DNA of 63,349 nucleotides from Erysipelotrichaceae bacterium UBA2227 (GCA_002348095.1 DDYT01000008.1:1-63349); one strand, 5' to 3'; shown: positions 51,949-61,203, counted from the first letter of the stretch. Notes: generated by a model not told the origin, from the letters alone. Program-made: numbers and translations.

Positions 51949-52353
51949 TAAGTTTTTGCATCTCCGTTTGAGTTGGACATAGAAATCCTCCCGGTTTTGC
52001 GGAGAAATCATCGTCGTTCCGGTGAAATAGTTTTTGTTGTGCTGACGGATTTCGATGCGCTTGCGTGAAAACGCCATCGAAGACATCAGATTCTCGGTCA
52101 GTTTTATTTCTTTGATTTTGTCATAGTAGATCTTCTCCCGAAACGGTCCGCTGACACAGTAGAGATAGTCATCGCGAAATTCATACCACGTACCCAGAAC
52201 CAGCCACAGCAAAAACAGAGTCATGGGCAGTGCGACAATAACTAACATCCAGCGCTCTTGAGCCGGGATCAGTGCGATGGGAGCGATCATGATGATGACG
52301 GTCGTTCCGATGATAACTTGAAACAATAAATCGACTTCAGATTTTATTTTCAT
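51940..52353 (-). CDS. PH-domain-like membrane protein
   Basis: 137 residues: two membrane helices (about 10-55) then a bacterial PH-like domain (WYEFRDDYLYCVSGPFREKI followed by YDKIKEIKLTENLMSS). The layout fits small PH-domain membrane proteins of Bacillota. ATG 52353 follows AGGGTGA and is preferred to a start 16 codons upstream. Confidence 0.72.
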   Translation of the reverse strand: MKIKSEVDLLFQVIIGTTVIIMIAPIALIPAQERWMLVIVALPMTLFLLWLVLGTWYEFRDDYLYCVSGPFREKIYYDKIKEIKLTENLMSSMAFSRKRIEIRQHNKNYFTGTTMISPQNREDFYVQLKRRCKNLQK

Positions 52354-52444
52354 AGTGTTCACCCTTACACATACATTATCACTCTTTGTAAGTTGTTTCA
52401 AGTATCGGATGAATATCGGTTATAATAATGTCGAGGTGATTTTT

Positions 52445-53230
52445 ATGCATGAAACAGAAGCCAATCGTCAAGCCTGGGGTAAATTATCCAAAGATCATTT
52501 TGAGCGGTTTGACCGTGGTCTGAAAGATGGCACAAAGAAGCTCAATCCGCTGGTAGAACAGCAGTTGGGCAATCTTCGGGGTAAGAAAGTGTTGCATCTT
52601 CAGTGCAATACCGGCGCAGACTCGATCCTTTTGGCCAAGCAGGGCGCAGATGTGACGGCTGTTGACTTTGTTGAGGATAATATCCGCTTTGCGCAGGAAC
52701 TGGCGCGAAGAAATAACGCGGACGTCCGTTTTATCTGTCGGGATGTACAAACCCTGGATGAGGTTTTGGATGAAGCATTTGATTTGGTCATTACTTTTGA
52801 CGGAGTGTTGGGATGGCTGTTTGATCTGCCGCGCTGGGCAAAAAATATCGCGAAGTTTCTCAAACCTGATGGAGAACTGTTCGTCCATGACGGACATCCG
52901 TATTATCTGGTGTTTGATGAAACGAAAATCAAAGACGGCATCCTTGAGGTGAAGTATCCGTATTTTAATGAAACGTTGGAAGTGGATACGATGATCGGCG
53001 GATATGCCAGTGACGAGAAGGAAGCCGTCAATTATTTCCGAAGTCATAAAATGAGCGATATCATCAATGCCCTCGCCGATGCCCAGCTGTTTGTCACCCG
53101 GTTTCTGGAATTTGATCGCTGTGATGAGGGGATGGGTGGGGATACCAAAGACGATCGGGGTCTGATGTATCTTAAGCATTTTGAGGGAAAACTTCCGGTC
53201 GGTTACAGTTTGTGGGCAGTCCGGCGTTAA
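52445..53230 (+). CDS. Class I SAM-dependent methyltransferase
   Basis: 261 residues. SAM-binding motif VLHLQCNTGADSILLAKQGA (motif I), AVDFVEDNIRFAQE, and the later DLVITFDGVLGWLFDLPRWA. Similar enzymes are often annotated as generic methyltransferase domain proteins; substrate unknown. A TATAAT at 52421-52426 is the likely -10 and GAGGTGA the ribosome site. Confidence 0.85.
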   Translation: MHETEANRQAWGKLSKDHFERFDRGLKDGTKKLNPLVEQQLGNLRGKKVLHLQCNTGADSILLAKQGADVTAVDFVEDNIRFAQELARRNNADVRFICRDVQTLDEVLDEAFDLVITFDGVLGWLFDLPRWAKNIAKFLKPDGELFVHDGHPYYLVFDETKIKDGILEVKYPYFNETLEVDTMIGGYASDEKEAVNYFRSHKMSDIINALADAQLFVTRFLEFDRCDEGMGGDTKDDRGLMYLKHFEGKLPVGYSLWAVRR

Positions 53231-53254
53231 AAAAAAGTCATTCGACTTTTTTTC
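53229..53254. terminator. Bidirectional terminator
   Basis: AAAAAAGTC/GACTTTTTT with loop ATTC, between the methyltransferase and converging plsY. Confidence 0.8.
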
Positions 53255-53867
53255 TTTTCAACACCCGGGAGAGGCGTCCTTCTTCATTGTTTCTGATCCG
53301 TTTGAAATTGGGCCAGTGCAGATAAACGCTGAGCAAAGCACCGCCCAAGGCTATCAATGTCGGGACCCAGCCGATATTGAAATAAACGGTTCCGGCCACC
53401 ATCCATACCAGCAGTCCGACGGTTCCGATAGCAACAAAATCTGTGATGAAGGTCAGAGCGAAGATAATGGCGATACCGATCATTCCGAACCACGGATTTA
53501 ATCCCAGCATCAGTCCGACCAGTGTGGCCGTTCCTTTACCACCTTTGAAATTCATGTAAAAGGGGAAAATATGTCCCAAAATTGCACTGTATCCGGCCAG
53601 ATACAACAGGGTCGCTCCCTGCGTATCGAGACTTGCCTCAAAGAAATACCGGACCAGAAGCACGGCCAGTAAACCTTTGAATGCATCCAAGACAGCGACG
53701 ATGACCCCAAACTTCCACCCCAGAGATTCCACCGCATTGGAAGCTCCGGCATTGCCCCGGCCCAATGTGCGGATATCGACTTTTTTGATGACTTTACCTA
53801 AAATATACGATGTCTGAAAGTTCCCCAATATGTACCCCAAAGCGATGACGATAAGGATATCTCGCAT
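53238..53867 (-). CDS. plsY: Acyl-phosphate:glycerol-3-phosphate acyltransferase PlsY
   Basis: 209 residues, about six helices. Family motifs GNFQTSYILGK, the catalytic region RTLGRGNAGASNAVESLGWK and NFKGGKGTATLVG. Makes lysophosphatidic acid from acyl phosphate. ATG 53867 with TAGGAGG upstream is preferred to a start 21 codons earlier. Confidence 0.93.
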   Translation of the reverse strand: MRDILIVIALGYILGNFQTSYILGKVIKKVDIRTLGRGNAGASNAVESLGWKFGVIVAVLDAFKGLLAVLLVRYFFEASLDTQGATLLYLAGYSAILGHIFPFYMNFKGGKGTATLVGLMLGLNPWFGMIGIAIIFALTFITDFVAIGTVGLLVWMVAGTVYFNIGWVPTLIALGGALLSVYLHWPNFKRIRNNEEGRLSRVLKRKKVE

Positions 53868-53934
53868 AGGCCTCCTACGGCAGATCAATGCCCGACTTTT
53901 CCTTATTATAACATATGAAGAATGGTTCAATGGT

Positions 53935-54726
53935 TCAATATTGCGATTTTATGGGAAGAAGAAACAGCTTATACAGGATGTAAGAACCAAAAGAAAAGGC
54001 AGATATATATATCAACAGGAAAATCAGATAGGGGACATGTTGGTAGATGATGTTAAAGACGGGCAGGGATGAATCGTGAAACGGACTGATGAAGAACATT
54101 TCTAAACCGTTATTGATACCGATGTAATAGGTGGAAACATCGATGGCAATGGCGATCACGACCAAGATCAGAAAGACCGACAGTGCCGATATCATGGTTT
54201 TCCGATCGTTTTTGACCATACGATTGGCAATCAGCAGAAAGCCGACCAAAATCATGGAACTGTGATGCACCATGGTCTGAATGTTGATTCCGATGGTATC
54301 CACAAATACGGTCACCGGGTAGAGCATGACGGCCAGACCGGCAGTCAGTCCAAACGTGCCTAAAAAGGCGAAGCAAGCCTTTTCGATGTTTTTATTCTTA
54401 GTCAGAGCTCCGATCAGCGCGACATACATCGGCGTTGAGCAGAATTGAAACGGAAAGGCATACCATTGATACACCCACCAGGACGAGGTCGCATCGTAGT
54501 TGAATGAGAAGTTGATTTGCTTATAGGCTTCAAAGCTGAGTGTAATGATGGCATAGATAAGCAAAGCTTTTTTAATCTTCTGATAATTCAGGTTTCTGTA
54601 TCGAAATGCGATCAGAAGCAAAGCGGCTAAAGTCAAAACTAAAAACAGCCAATGAAACCATCCGTAGCTGACTGGCGGAGTCATATTGGCATCCAGAAAA
54701 ATCAGGATTTGTCGTAGAACGTTCAT
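53935..54726 (-). CDS. YwaF-like (TIGR02206/TMEM164) membrane protein, copy 1
   Basis: 263 residues, seven helices. YAFPFQFCSTPMYVALIGAL and the conserved MVHHSSMILVGFLLI fit the YwaF family, whose function is unknown. A related protein is encoded at 55320-56078 on the same strand. No terminator is seen before plsY, 68 bases downstream, so plsY may be reached by read-through. Confidence 0.8.
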   Translation of the reverse strand: MNVLRQILIFLDANMTPPVSYGWFHWLFLVLTLAALLLIAFRYRNLNYQKIKKALLIYAIITLSFEAYKQINFSFNYDATSSWWVYQWYAFPFQFCSTPMYVALIGALTKNKNIEKACFAFLGTFGLTAGLAVMLYPVTVFVDTIGINIQTMVHHSSMILVGFLLIANRMVKNDRKTMISALSVFLILVVIAIAIDVSTYYIGINNGLEMFFISPFHDSSLPVFNIIYQHVPYLIFLLIYISAFSFGSYILYKLFLLPIKSQY

Positions 54727-54809
54727 TCATATCACCGAAATAAGCGTAACAGAACTCAAAGCTTTTTCAATAGGGAAAGTACAGGTTGCGTTTTTTGAGG
54801 GATAACCGA

Positions 54810-54834
54810 CAAAAAAAACTGCTTTTCAGCAGTT
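54810..54834 (-). terminator. Terminator of the DUF302 gene
   Basis: Minus strand AACTGCT/AGCAGTT with 4-base loop then eight Ts. Confidence 0.88.
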
Positions 54835-55216
54835 ATACGGTTACGGCGGCACTGATCAGCGCAGTTTCAACTTTCTCGGCCAGTTCTTCCAGTTTGGGAT
54901 TGTCCAGCAGTTTCATCAGAGCGGAAGGTTTGGCCATCTCGATCACTCCGACGCCATTGACCTCTCTGACAATAAACTTGCAGGGCAGAAAATAGATGGC
55001 CTGTGGGTGAATACTGATTGCCGCAAAGGCTTCAAACGGATTGCATATTTCCAAAATGGCAATCTTTCCGTCAAATTCGATGCCTTTGTCTCTGAATTTT
55101 TCGTGCATGTTGATCTGACATAAAGTGCCAAACTTGGCTTGCATCAATGCTTCTTTCAGTTCTGTAACAGTTTCATCAAAGGTTTTTTGAGTGGTGTGAG
55201 TGAATGTTTGTATCAT
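54833..55216 (-). CDS. DUF302 family protein
   Basis: 127 residues. TVTELKEALMQAKFGTLCQI and FEAFAAISIHPQAIYFLPCK are typical of DUF302, a small family of unknown function with one conserved Cys-containing strand. ATG 55216 has GAGGT five bases before it; an ATG four codons upstream is less well placed. A minus-strand TATAAT near 55243-55248 is the likely -10. Confidence 0.85.
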   Translation of the reverse strand: MIQTFTHTTQKTFDETVTELKEALMQAKFGTLCQINMHEKFRDKGIEFDGKIAILEICNPFEAFAAISIHPQAIYFLPCKFIVREVNGVGVIEMAKPSALMKLLDNPKLEELAEKVETALISAAVTV

Positions 55217-55306
55217 AGCGTACCTCATTTCTTTGTCAGTATCATTATATCACTGTCATGCAGAAGCATAAGAAGTTTGCTCAGATTTGGTACTTTGTCA
55301 CAAAGT

Positions 55307-55332
55307 AAAAGCCTGAGTATCAGGCTTTTCGG
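55307..55332. terminator. Terminator of the second YwaF-like gene
   Basis: AAAAGCCTGA/TCAGGCTTTT with 3-base loop; the minus-strand gene's stop codon lies in it. Confidence 0.8.
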
Positions 55333-56078
55333 GTTTTCGTGGGAATCGACCAAGGCAGATAGAGCAAAATCAGAAAGGCGATGACCAATAACGTAAAGTA
55401 CACCAGATACATCAGATGAGAATTGTTGGCATTGAGCGTTTCAAGGATCGTACCGGGCAAACCGGACATCAAGAAGAAGTAGTTGGCCTGCTGATGTTGT
55501 AACATCAGGTTAAACGGTGTGACAAACAGAGCGAGCAAGGTCATGACTGCGACCAGTTTGGGCAGATTCTTGATGGACGGACGGTATTTCTCAACCAGGA
55601 TCAGATACCATCCGGCGAAGAAGATGAGTCCGTGAATAAGCATCGACTGGATAAACTGCAAGCTCAGCAGCGGGTACATGGTACAGTCAGGGGTAAGCAG
55701 GGCCATACCGGCACCGGCAATCCCTCCGACATAAACCAGTTCCAGCAAAATCGGTTTTCGGGAAATTGCGGCCCACGGAACGAAAACAGACATTAAACCG
55801 CACAGCTGAAAGGGCAACAGGGCTGATGGTATCAGCTCCTCGATCCCCAGCGATAGCACCCACAGGATCCGGATAAATTCCAGGGTCGGAATCAGAAAGG
55901 CAATGATCAGCAGAAAGTTGTGGCGGGTTTTAGCGTCTTTGTTTTTGAAATAGCGGATCCCGATAAACATGAGCACAAAGAAAACCGCAAGAATCGACAG
56001 GTGCAGCGGTGAGAAGGTGCCAACACCGATATTGTCCGGCAGTTGGTCTTTGTAAGTGAAGAAGTATTGCAGTGTCAT
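55320..56078 (-). CDS. YwaF-like (TIGR02206/TMEM164) membrane protein, copy 2
   Basis: 252 residues, seven helices, same family as 53935-54726: ALLPFQLCGLMSVFVPWAAI and FIQSMLIHGLIFFAGWYLIL are the matching segments. The two are only distantly alike, so this is an old duplication or independent acquisition. Confidence 0.8.
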   Translation of the reverse strand: MTLQYFFTYKDQLPDNIGVGTFSPLHLSILAVFFVLMFIGIRYFKNKDAKTRHNFLLIIAFLIPTLEFIRILWVLSLGIEELIPSALLPFQLCGLMSVFVPWAAISRKPILLELVYVGGIAGAGMALLTPDCTMYPLLSLQFIQSMLIHGLIFFAGWYLILVEKYRPSIKNLPKLVAVMTLLALFVTPFNLMLQHQQANYFFLMSGLPGTILETLNANNSHLMYLVYFTLLVIAFLILLYLPWSIPTKTRKA

Positions 56079-56208
56079 AGAAAGCCCTCGCTTGATACTT
56101 TCATTTTGACATGAAAACAGGTCGTGTCAAGGTCGTTTTTCACAAATTTTATCTCTATAAAAAAAAGAACTGTGATACAATGAAAGCAACACACAGGTGG
56201 ACATCATC

Positions 56209-56637
56209 ATGCGTAAGCGCCGGATCATTCGTTTTGTGCTTTTGGCCGTTGCACTCTTTTTTGTTGTTATTTTCAGTGTATTTTTCATCAATCTGGAACA
56301 TCTGACTTCCGGAAAACTGAGTAAGGTGGAAGTGGTGCTGAGAGATCCCGTATCGGGGGTTGAAAGCGTTGAGAAGACCTTCACCGATACCGAAGATCTC
56401 CGTAAACTGACGTCAGTCTTTTTCGCAAAGATCAATGAGAATTTCTTTGCGGATACCGCTGAAGACAGCCTGTTATCGGTGAGGTTTATCTTTGAAAATA
56501 AAACAGTGAAGTTTATCCTGTTTTATGAATCGGATAACAGTCAGAAACGGTACACGCATTTCAAGTATCCGGCAAGAGGGATGAAGTTTACGATTCCTTC
56601 AAGTCAAAGTGAGACATTAAAAGAGATGTTGCAATAA
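56209..56637 (+). CDS. Unknown single-pass membrane protein
   Basis: 142 residues: basic N-terminus (MRKRRIIRF), one helix (about 8-30), then an external ~110-residue domain with no cysteines and no motif I recognise. ATG 56209 with AGGTGG before it; TGATACAAT upstream is a plausible extended -10. Own terminator. Confidence 0.65.
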   Translation: MRKRRIIRFVLLAVALFFVVIFSVFFINLEHLTSGKLSKVEVVLRDPVSGVESVEKTFTDTEDLRKLTSVFFAKINENFFADTAEDSLLSVRFIFENKTVKFILFYESDNSQKRYTHFKYPARGMKFTIPSSQSETLKEMLQ

Positions 56638-56679
56638 GGCTTTTCTCAATCATAGTTCACAGTTATCATGTATGTTTAC

Positions 56680-56707
56680 AAAGATATCCAGAAGGATATC
56701 TTTTTTA
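56680..56707 (+). terminator. Terminator before the copper operon
   Basis: AAAGATATCC/GGATATCTTT with AGAA loop and TTTTTT. Confidence 0.88.
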
Positions 56708-56749
56708 GAGATTCAAAGTGAAGATACGATGAATATACGATCAAACAGC

Positions 56750-56777
56750 TTGAAATTTATGCGATTCATGGTAAGAT
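56750..56777 (+). promoter_or_regulatory. Promoter of the copper operon
   Basis: TTGAAA (56750-56755) and TAAGAT (56772-56777), 16-base spacing; the palindrome at 56782-56798 covers the expected transcription start. Confidence 0.6.
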
Positions 56778-56781
56778 GATA

Positions 56782-56798
56782 ATACCCCCTAGGGGTAT
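56782..56798 (+). promoter_or_regulatory. CsoR-type operator
   Basis: ATACCCCCTAGGGGTAT, a near-perfect palindrome of the ATACCCC..GGGGTAT type bound by CsoR and its relatives. The two genes behind it are copper genes, which favours copper-responsive CsoR over other members. No csoR gene in the window. Confidence 0.75.
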
Positions 56799-56815
56799 AT
56801 AGAGAGGTGAAAATT

Positions 56816-57022
56816 GTGCAAGCAAGAATTAGAATCGATAAAACCGGATGCATCAGTTGCATCAATCGGATTGAGTCAACGTTAAAATCGATGGGTGTAT
56901 TGCGCTTTGATTATGATTTTCAACACAAAACTGCCCGTTTGCTATTTGATGAAAATGATTGTTCGATCCAAGACATCCTGATGGCGGTTGAGCGTTTGGG
57001 ATATCTGGCCAGTGTTCAATAG
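56816..57022 (+). CDS. Heavy-metal-associated (HMA) domain protein
   Basis: 68 residues, one ferredoxin-like HMA domain with the metal pair in TGCISC (Cys12 and Cys15). Probably a cytosolic Cu(I) chaperone. GTG 56816 is preferred because GTG 56807 lies inside the ribosome site GAGGTGA. Followed by cueP after 20 bases. Confidence 0.85.
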   Translation: MQARIRIDKTGCISCINRIESTLKSMGVLRFDYDFQHKTARLLFDENDCSIQDILMAVERLGYLASVQ

Positions 57023-57042
57023 GGCAGATAAAGGAGGTAAAG

Positions 57043-57600
57043 ATGAAAAAAATCCTGATCATATCTGTCGTACTGATTATCTTATCTGCTGTTGGTTATA
57101 TCGCTTTAAATATAGATCGGTATTACCAAGAGGTTTTTTTAAACCGTTATGGTCTCGCCGGAAAAGATGTGGTTGAGATCATTAATTATCTTGAAGAGAA
57201 AACCGATGAACCGCTTGGTTTTTCTGCAGGTGTGAACGCCAAGAAACTTCGATTGAGCGATGCAAAGGATACGGTTGAACTTGCAATTCCAGAGGGGAAA
57301 TTTTACTTATCCATTGCACCATTCATCCATCAGACACATCCCTGCGCAATTCATAATCTGGTGACATGCACCGGAGAATTGCAAAGTGAGACGTTTGATA
57401 TACTGATTACAGACGTAAATACCAATGAAGTGGTGCTAAGTGAACAACGGACGAGCTCTGCCAAAGGGTTTATCGGTTTGTGGCTTCCCAGGGATAAGAA
57501 TCTGCAGATTTCCATTACCTACCAGGGTCTTAGCGCTACCAAGCAAGTCGGCACATTTGATTCAAATGATACGTGTGAGACCACAATGCAGCTTTCTTAG
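57043..57600 (+). CDS. cueP: CueP-like extracytoplasmic copper-binding protein
   Basis: 185 residues. N-terminal signal or anchor helix (about 3-22), then the CueP domain: YGLAGKDVVEIINYLE, FYLSIAPFIHQTHPC, NLVTCTGEL, GFIGLWLPRDKNLQI and a C-terminal DTCETTMQL. The three family cysteines are at 101, 109 and 178. CueP binds periplasmic copper in Salmonella and aids its detoxification; here it would sit outside the membrane. AAAGGAGG precedes the ATG. Confidence 0.9.
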   Translation: MKKILIISVVLIILSAVGYIALNIDRYYQEVFLNRYGLAGKDVVEIINYLEEKTDEPLGFSAGVNAKKLRLSDAKDTVELAIPEGKFYLSIAPFIHQTHPCAIHNLVTCTGELQSETFDILITDVNTNEVVLSEQRTSSAKGFIGLWLPRDKNLQISITYQGLSATKQVGTFDSNDTCETTMQLS

Positions 57601-57606
57601 AAAATC

Positions 57607-57642
57607 AAAGAGTATTGACAGGCTGTGTCAATACTCTTTTTT
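57607..57642 (+). terminator. Terminator of the copper operon
   Basis: 14-bp stem from AAAGAGTATTGACA and its complement, loop GGCTG, then T-run. Confidence 0.92.
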
Positions 57643-57674
57643 ATGTTTGGGTAATTTTTTACAATCAAATCTGA

Positions 57675-60600
57675 TTATCTCAGTTTGCTTCCGTCTACGG
57701 AAACACAGATGCGGTCAATGCTACCATCTCGTGCAAACAAGCGCTTGCTGGTATCACGATCCAATGCATCTTTGAAGTGATGCTCTTTCTGATGTTGATC
57801 CACAACGACGATGCTATCCGAATCCGAAAGTGTGTATATGACCGGTACCGAACAGAACGTGAATCCCAATGAGTTTTTCTCAAGTGTGATCGTCTCACTG
57901 TCACTGTCCGTTTTTCCTTTAGGCAATACCCATAATTGCGGTTGGTTCAAAAACTCAGCTTTGTCAAGCAATGCAACAGTAAAGTGAACCTGACCGTTTT
58001 TTACTTCCACGCCCAGCTCCTTCAAGCGGGAAATGAAGTCTTCTTTTACCTGTCCGGTCAGGCCCGGTTGTTGAACTCCGGCGAACGAAGGTGTATGGGA
58101 GTAAGCATCTGTCGGGAATGCGCCGTAGAGCTGCGGTGTTTTTTCGACTCCGATGCCGGCTTTGGTCGAGCGATATGCGCCAAGCAGGTCCATCGCTTCC
58201 GCCGTCAGTCCTGATTTTGAATAGTCATCACTGAAAATCTCTTGCACAGCCAGAACAAGTTTCGATACCATATGCCAGTAAATCGATCCCAAGCCTTCAT
58301 ACTTATAGAATGTTCCGGAACGCCCGGTGAAGGCATGATGATCAAAGAAATTATGGAAGATGTCTTTGACCTGTCGGATGTCTTGTTCGTTGAACTCCTT
58401 GGTGGCTTTGAGTGCGGCTTCCATATCATAACCGTTTCTGAAGCGTCCGTTGAAATGATACTTTCCATTCACATCCTTCTCTATAAAGCGGGTGCGCTGA
58501 TGTTTGAGCTCTTCTTTGAGTATGTCGGAAGACATGACCAGCGACTCGGGAATGATATTTTTGTGAAGGAATTTCGGCAGTTCACGATTGGGGTAGAGCA
58601 TATAGCTGTCCTGATCTTCGCGGTAGATCGCGCTGTTTTTCAGTGCGGTCAAAACACTCAGACTTTCCTTGGCATCCAATGCTTTTGAACTTAAGACAGA
58701 TACCTGACCTTCCAACATTTCGTACAAGTAAGATATGCTGCATTGATTATCTTCAAAGCGGATGAGATTGTATGCGTGATATAGGCCGTCCTCCCGTCTG
58801 TTCTTATGAATCGAGTCTTTCAAGTGCAGCAGCGCCACATCAACAAATTCTTGAAGATCAGCTACGGACAAGGTTGATTTCTTTCCGCTGAATCCGGACT
58901 GGTAAACGGAGTTACGATAGGACTCCCCAATCTTGCCCAACGCCCGGGTAATATCATAGCGTGTGTCATCTGCGATTTTGATGCCAAGATACGTTTTATA
59001 TGACTTTAGTACTTCGAATGTTTTTTCAAACATATGGATGACTTCATCGGACAGTACAAGCGGCTGACCGTCGATTTCATGGATGAGCTGTTGCATGAAG
59101 GTCAAGAAGCGGTGCAGATAATAAAGTGTGACCATCGAGCAGCCATTGCCAACCAAAGCATTGTTGGCATCATTCCACTCGGGTCGCTGCGTGTTCATCC
59201 AGATCCCGCCTTCCGGAACATAGTTGGAGAGTTTCGCAAGCAGGGTAACCAACAGTTTTTCCATCAGAGTGACTTTGTATGTGTGTTGATTGAGGTAGAT
59301 CAGTTTTCCATCCGACCCAATCGACTCTGTCTTTTTGTGAATTCTCTTCTCGAGCTCATAATCGTAGTCGATGCTGTTGCGCGGATTTTCGACTAAAGCA
59401 TTAAATCCCTTGATCTTGTAGGGCAGATTGGCATAGACGAAGAGTTCTTGGAAAAGGTAGTCCTTCAGTTTTTCCGGGTGATACGCTTTGGATAATTCCA
59501 TCAGTTTGAGCAGGTAGATGATTTGGTGGTCACCCCAGTAACCGATGTTCGACCAGGGTTCATCGGGATTGAGCACTTCCCAGTCCAATCCGTGTTTCGT
59601 GATGCGATACGGATTGTATCCGTCAGCGGTCGACGCATTGACAAATTTGGCAATGATGCTTTCGATAAATGCCGGATAAGACAGCGACAGTGCTTCCCAG
59701 TTTTGGAAAATGTCGCGCCAGTTTCCTTCGAAGTTGAGCTTTTTGCCGCCGTCTTCATTGACGACTTCGATGCTGAAGCGGTTCCACGGACGGCTGGGAT
59801 CGCCGTGACGACGGCTGAAAGTCAGTGGCAAGTACTCCAGGACCAGCCGGTGGAAATCCTTGTTTTGAGATGTTTCGGCTAAGGTCAGTAAGTCATGAAA
59901 GCGGATGGTTTCGGGCAGATTGCTGAAGAAATCACGTTGCTGAGCATATACTTCCTTGTTCCACACCTGGACGAAAGCTTTAAAGTCATCTCTTTCAATG
60001 GTATATCCGTCCGCATACACACCGCCGCGCATGATGTTGTACAGGGTGTTTGAGAAATGTCGGTAGCTGACCTTTTCGTTGGCCGTGCATTGCATGCCAT
60101 CGGCTTGGAAAACCAGTTTTTTCAGATTGAAATCGCCTTTGCGTACATCCGCGTGCAGCTGATCGATCAGCGAGCTGTTCTCTTTCAGTTGTTTGATGAG
60201 ATTGGCCACATCCGTCGAACTTTGATTGAGATGTGCGACGATGACCCAGGACGCGGATTGATTTGCTTGCAGATCCAACGTGTCGACGATGTAGTATGAT
60301 CCGCGTCGGCCTTTGACATCTGTTTCAGCTTCGATGGGTTGGTTTTTACCGAAAGTTTCCACCTGCTGTTCGGACAGCAGGTAGGTGGGATGTTTACATC
60401 CCTTGGACCAGACGGTTGTCGCTTTGAGGGATTCGCTAGGCTCTGCCTTGTCGGTCAAAATAGAGCTGAGCGTGTAGATGCCCAATCCTGCCTCATCCAC
60501 CAGTTCACATCGTTTATATCCGTCGAGCAGTGTGCTGAGCGAAGTTTGTAACTGGGTGTTGACGCCGTAGGGGAGGATGTTTCGAATGCCGTCGAGTACG

Positions 60601-61127
60601 CGGATACGTACGTCCTGACCGGAAAGGTTGACGATTTGGGATTCTTTGATGAAGCCATAAACATCGCTGTTTTTCCAGGTGTAGGTAAAAGCAACACCGA
60701 GGTCATGATTGATTTCTTCAAACATGATTTTATTGCCGATGGTGTTTTTGTACAGGTTCCGTGTGATCGAATAGACGTTGCTGTTGTGAAGCGAAAACGG
60801 TTTCCATAAAAAATTTTTTTCGTCTCTTGAGACGATGATGTTTGTATGGGATCCTGTGGTTTCAATGCTGTCATGAATCTTGTCGTCGGTATAATAGGGG
60901 AATAATGCGGATTCAGCGTTTTTTCTTCCGCATGTCAGTCCGCCGGTACTGGATATAAACATCCAGTGATCCACATCGCTTACGATGGTCATAAAGAACG
61001 GATTCATGTGGTGATAGTTTTCGATCTTGAAGAATGTTTCTTTGTTGACGGTCACCGTTTCCAATGAAATTTCCGCATGCTCATCTTTCAGCGGCGCACT
61101 TCCAAAGAATAAACTTGATGATTTCAC
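57675..61127 (-). CDS. Large glycoside-phosphorylase-like protein (GH94/GH149/GH161 type)
   Basis: 1150 residues, no signal peptide, probably cytoplasmic. The N-terminal half is beta-rich, the middle helical, as in GH94-like phosphorylases. RRHGDPSRPWNRF, FEGNWRDIFQNWEALSLSYP and RPEWNDANNALVGNG are prominent; WND with Asp653 matches the general-acid motif of cellobiose phosphorylases. Size fits the beta-1,3-glucan phosphorylase families GH149/GH161 better than GH94 (~800). Such enzymes split a beta-glucoside with phosphate. GTG start with GGGAGG 10 bases before. No transporter or sugar gene beside it. Family placement is from memory of motifs only. Confidence 0.6.
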   Translation of the reverse strand: MKSSSLFFGSAPLKDEHAEISLETVTVNKETFFKIENYHHMNPFFMTIVSDVDHWMFISSTGGLTCGRKNAESALFPYYTDDKIHDSIETTGSHTNIIVSRDEKNFLWKPFSLHNSNVYSITRNLYKNTIGNKIMFEEINHDLGVAFTYTWKNSDVYGFIKESQIVNLSGQDVRIRVLDGIRNILPYGVNTQLQTSLSTLLDGYKRCELVDEAGLGIYTLSSILTDKAEPSESLKATTVWSKGCKHPTYLLSEQQVETFGKNQPIEAETDVKGRRGSYYIVDTLDLQANQSASWVIVAHLNQSSTDVANLIKQLKENSSLIDQLHADVRKGDFNLKKLVFQADGMQCTANEKVSYRHFSNTLYNIMRGGVYADGYTIERDDFKAFVQVWNKEVYAQQRDFFSNLPETIRFHDLLTLAETSQNKDFHRLVLEYLPLTFSRRHGDPSRPWNRFSIEVVNEDGGKKLNFEGNWRDIFQNWEALSLSYPAFIESIIAKFVNASTADGYNPYRITKHGLDWEVLNPDEPWSNIGYWGDHQIIYLLKLMELSKAYHPEKLKDYLFQELFVYANLPYKIKGFNALVENPRNSIDYDYELEKRIHKKTESIGSDGKLIYLNQHTYKVTLMEKLLVTLLAKLSNYVPEGGIWMNTQRPEWNDANNALVGNGCSMVTLYYLHRFLTFMQQLIHEIDGQPLVLSDEVIHMFEKTFEVLKSYKTYLGIKIADDTRYDITRALGKIGESYRNSVYQSGFSGKKSTLSVADLQEFVDVALLHLKDSIHKNRREDGLYHAYNLIRFEDNQCSISYLYEMLEGQVSVLSSKALDAKESLSVLTALKNSAIYREDQDSYMLYPNRELPKFLHKNIIPESLVMSSDILKEELKHQRTRFIEKDVNGKYHFNGRFRNGYDMEAALKATKEFNEQDIRQVKDIFHNFFDHHAFTGRSGTFYKYEGLGSIYWHMVSKLVLAVQEIFSDDYSKSGLTAEAMDLLGAYRSTKAGIGVEKTPQLYGAFPTDAYSHTPSFAGVQQPGLTGQVKEDFISRLKELGVEVKNGQVHFTVALLDKAEFLNQPQLWVLPKGKTDSDSETITLEKNSLGFTFCSVPVIYTLSDSDSIVVVDQHQKEHHFKDALDRDTSKRLFARDGSIDRICVSVDGSKLR

Positions 61128-61174
61128 GATGGTTGGTCCTCCCTTATCTTATTGATATTTCCTACTTTAATTTG

Positions 61175-61203
61175 ATTATATAGTGCCATTTTGCAAAGAG
61201 CAA
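61175..61203 (-). promoter_or_regulatory. Promoter of the phosphorylase-like gene
   Basis: Minus strand TTGCTC (61198-61203) and perfect TATAAT (61175-61180), 17-base spacing. The rest of the gap 61128-61445 holds only the hairpin at 61394-61417. Confidence 0.55.
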
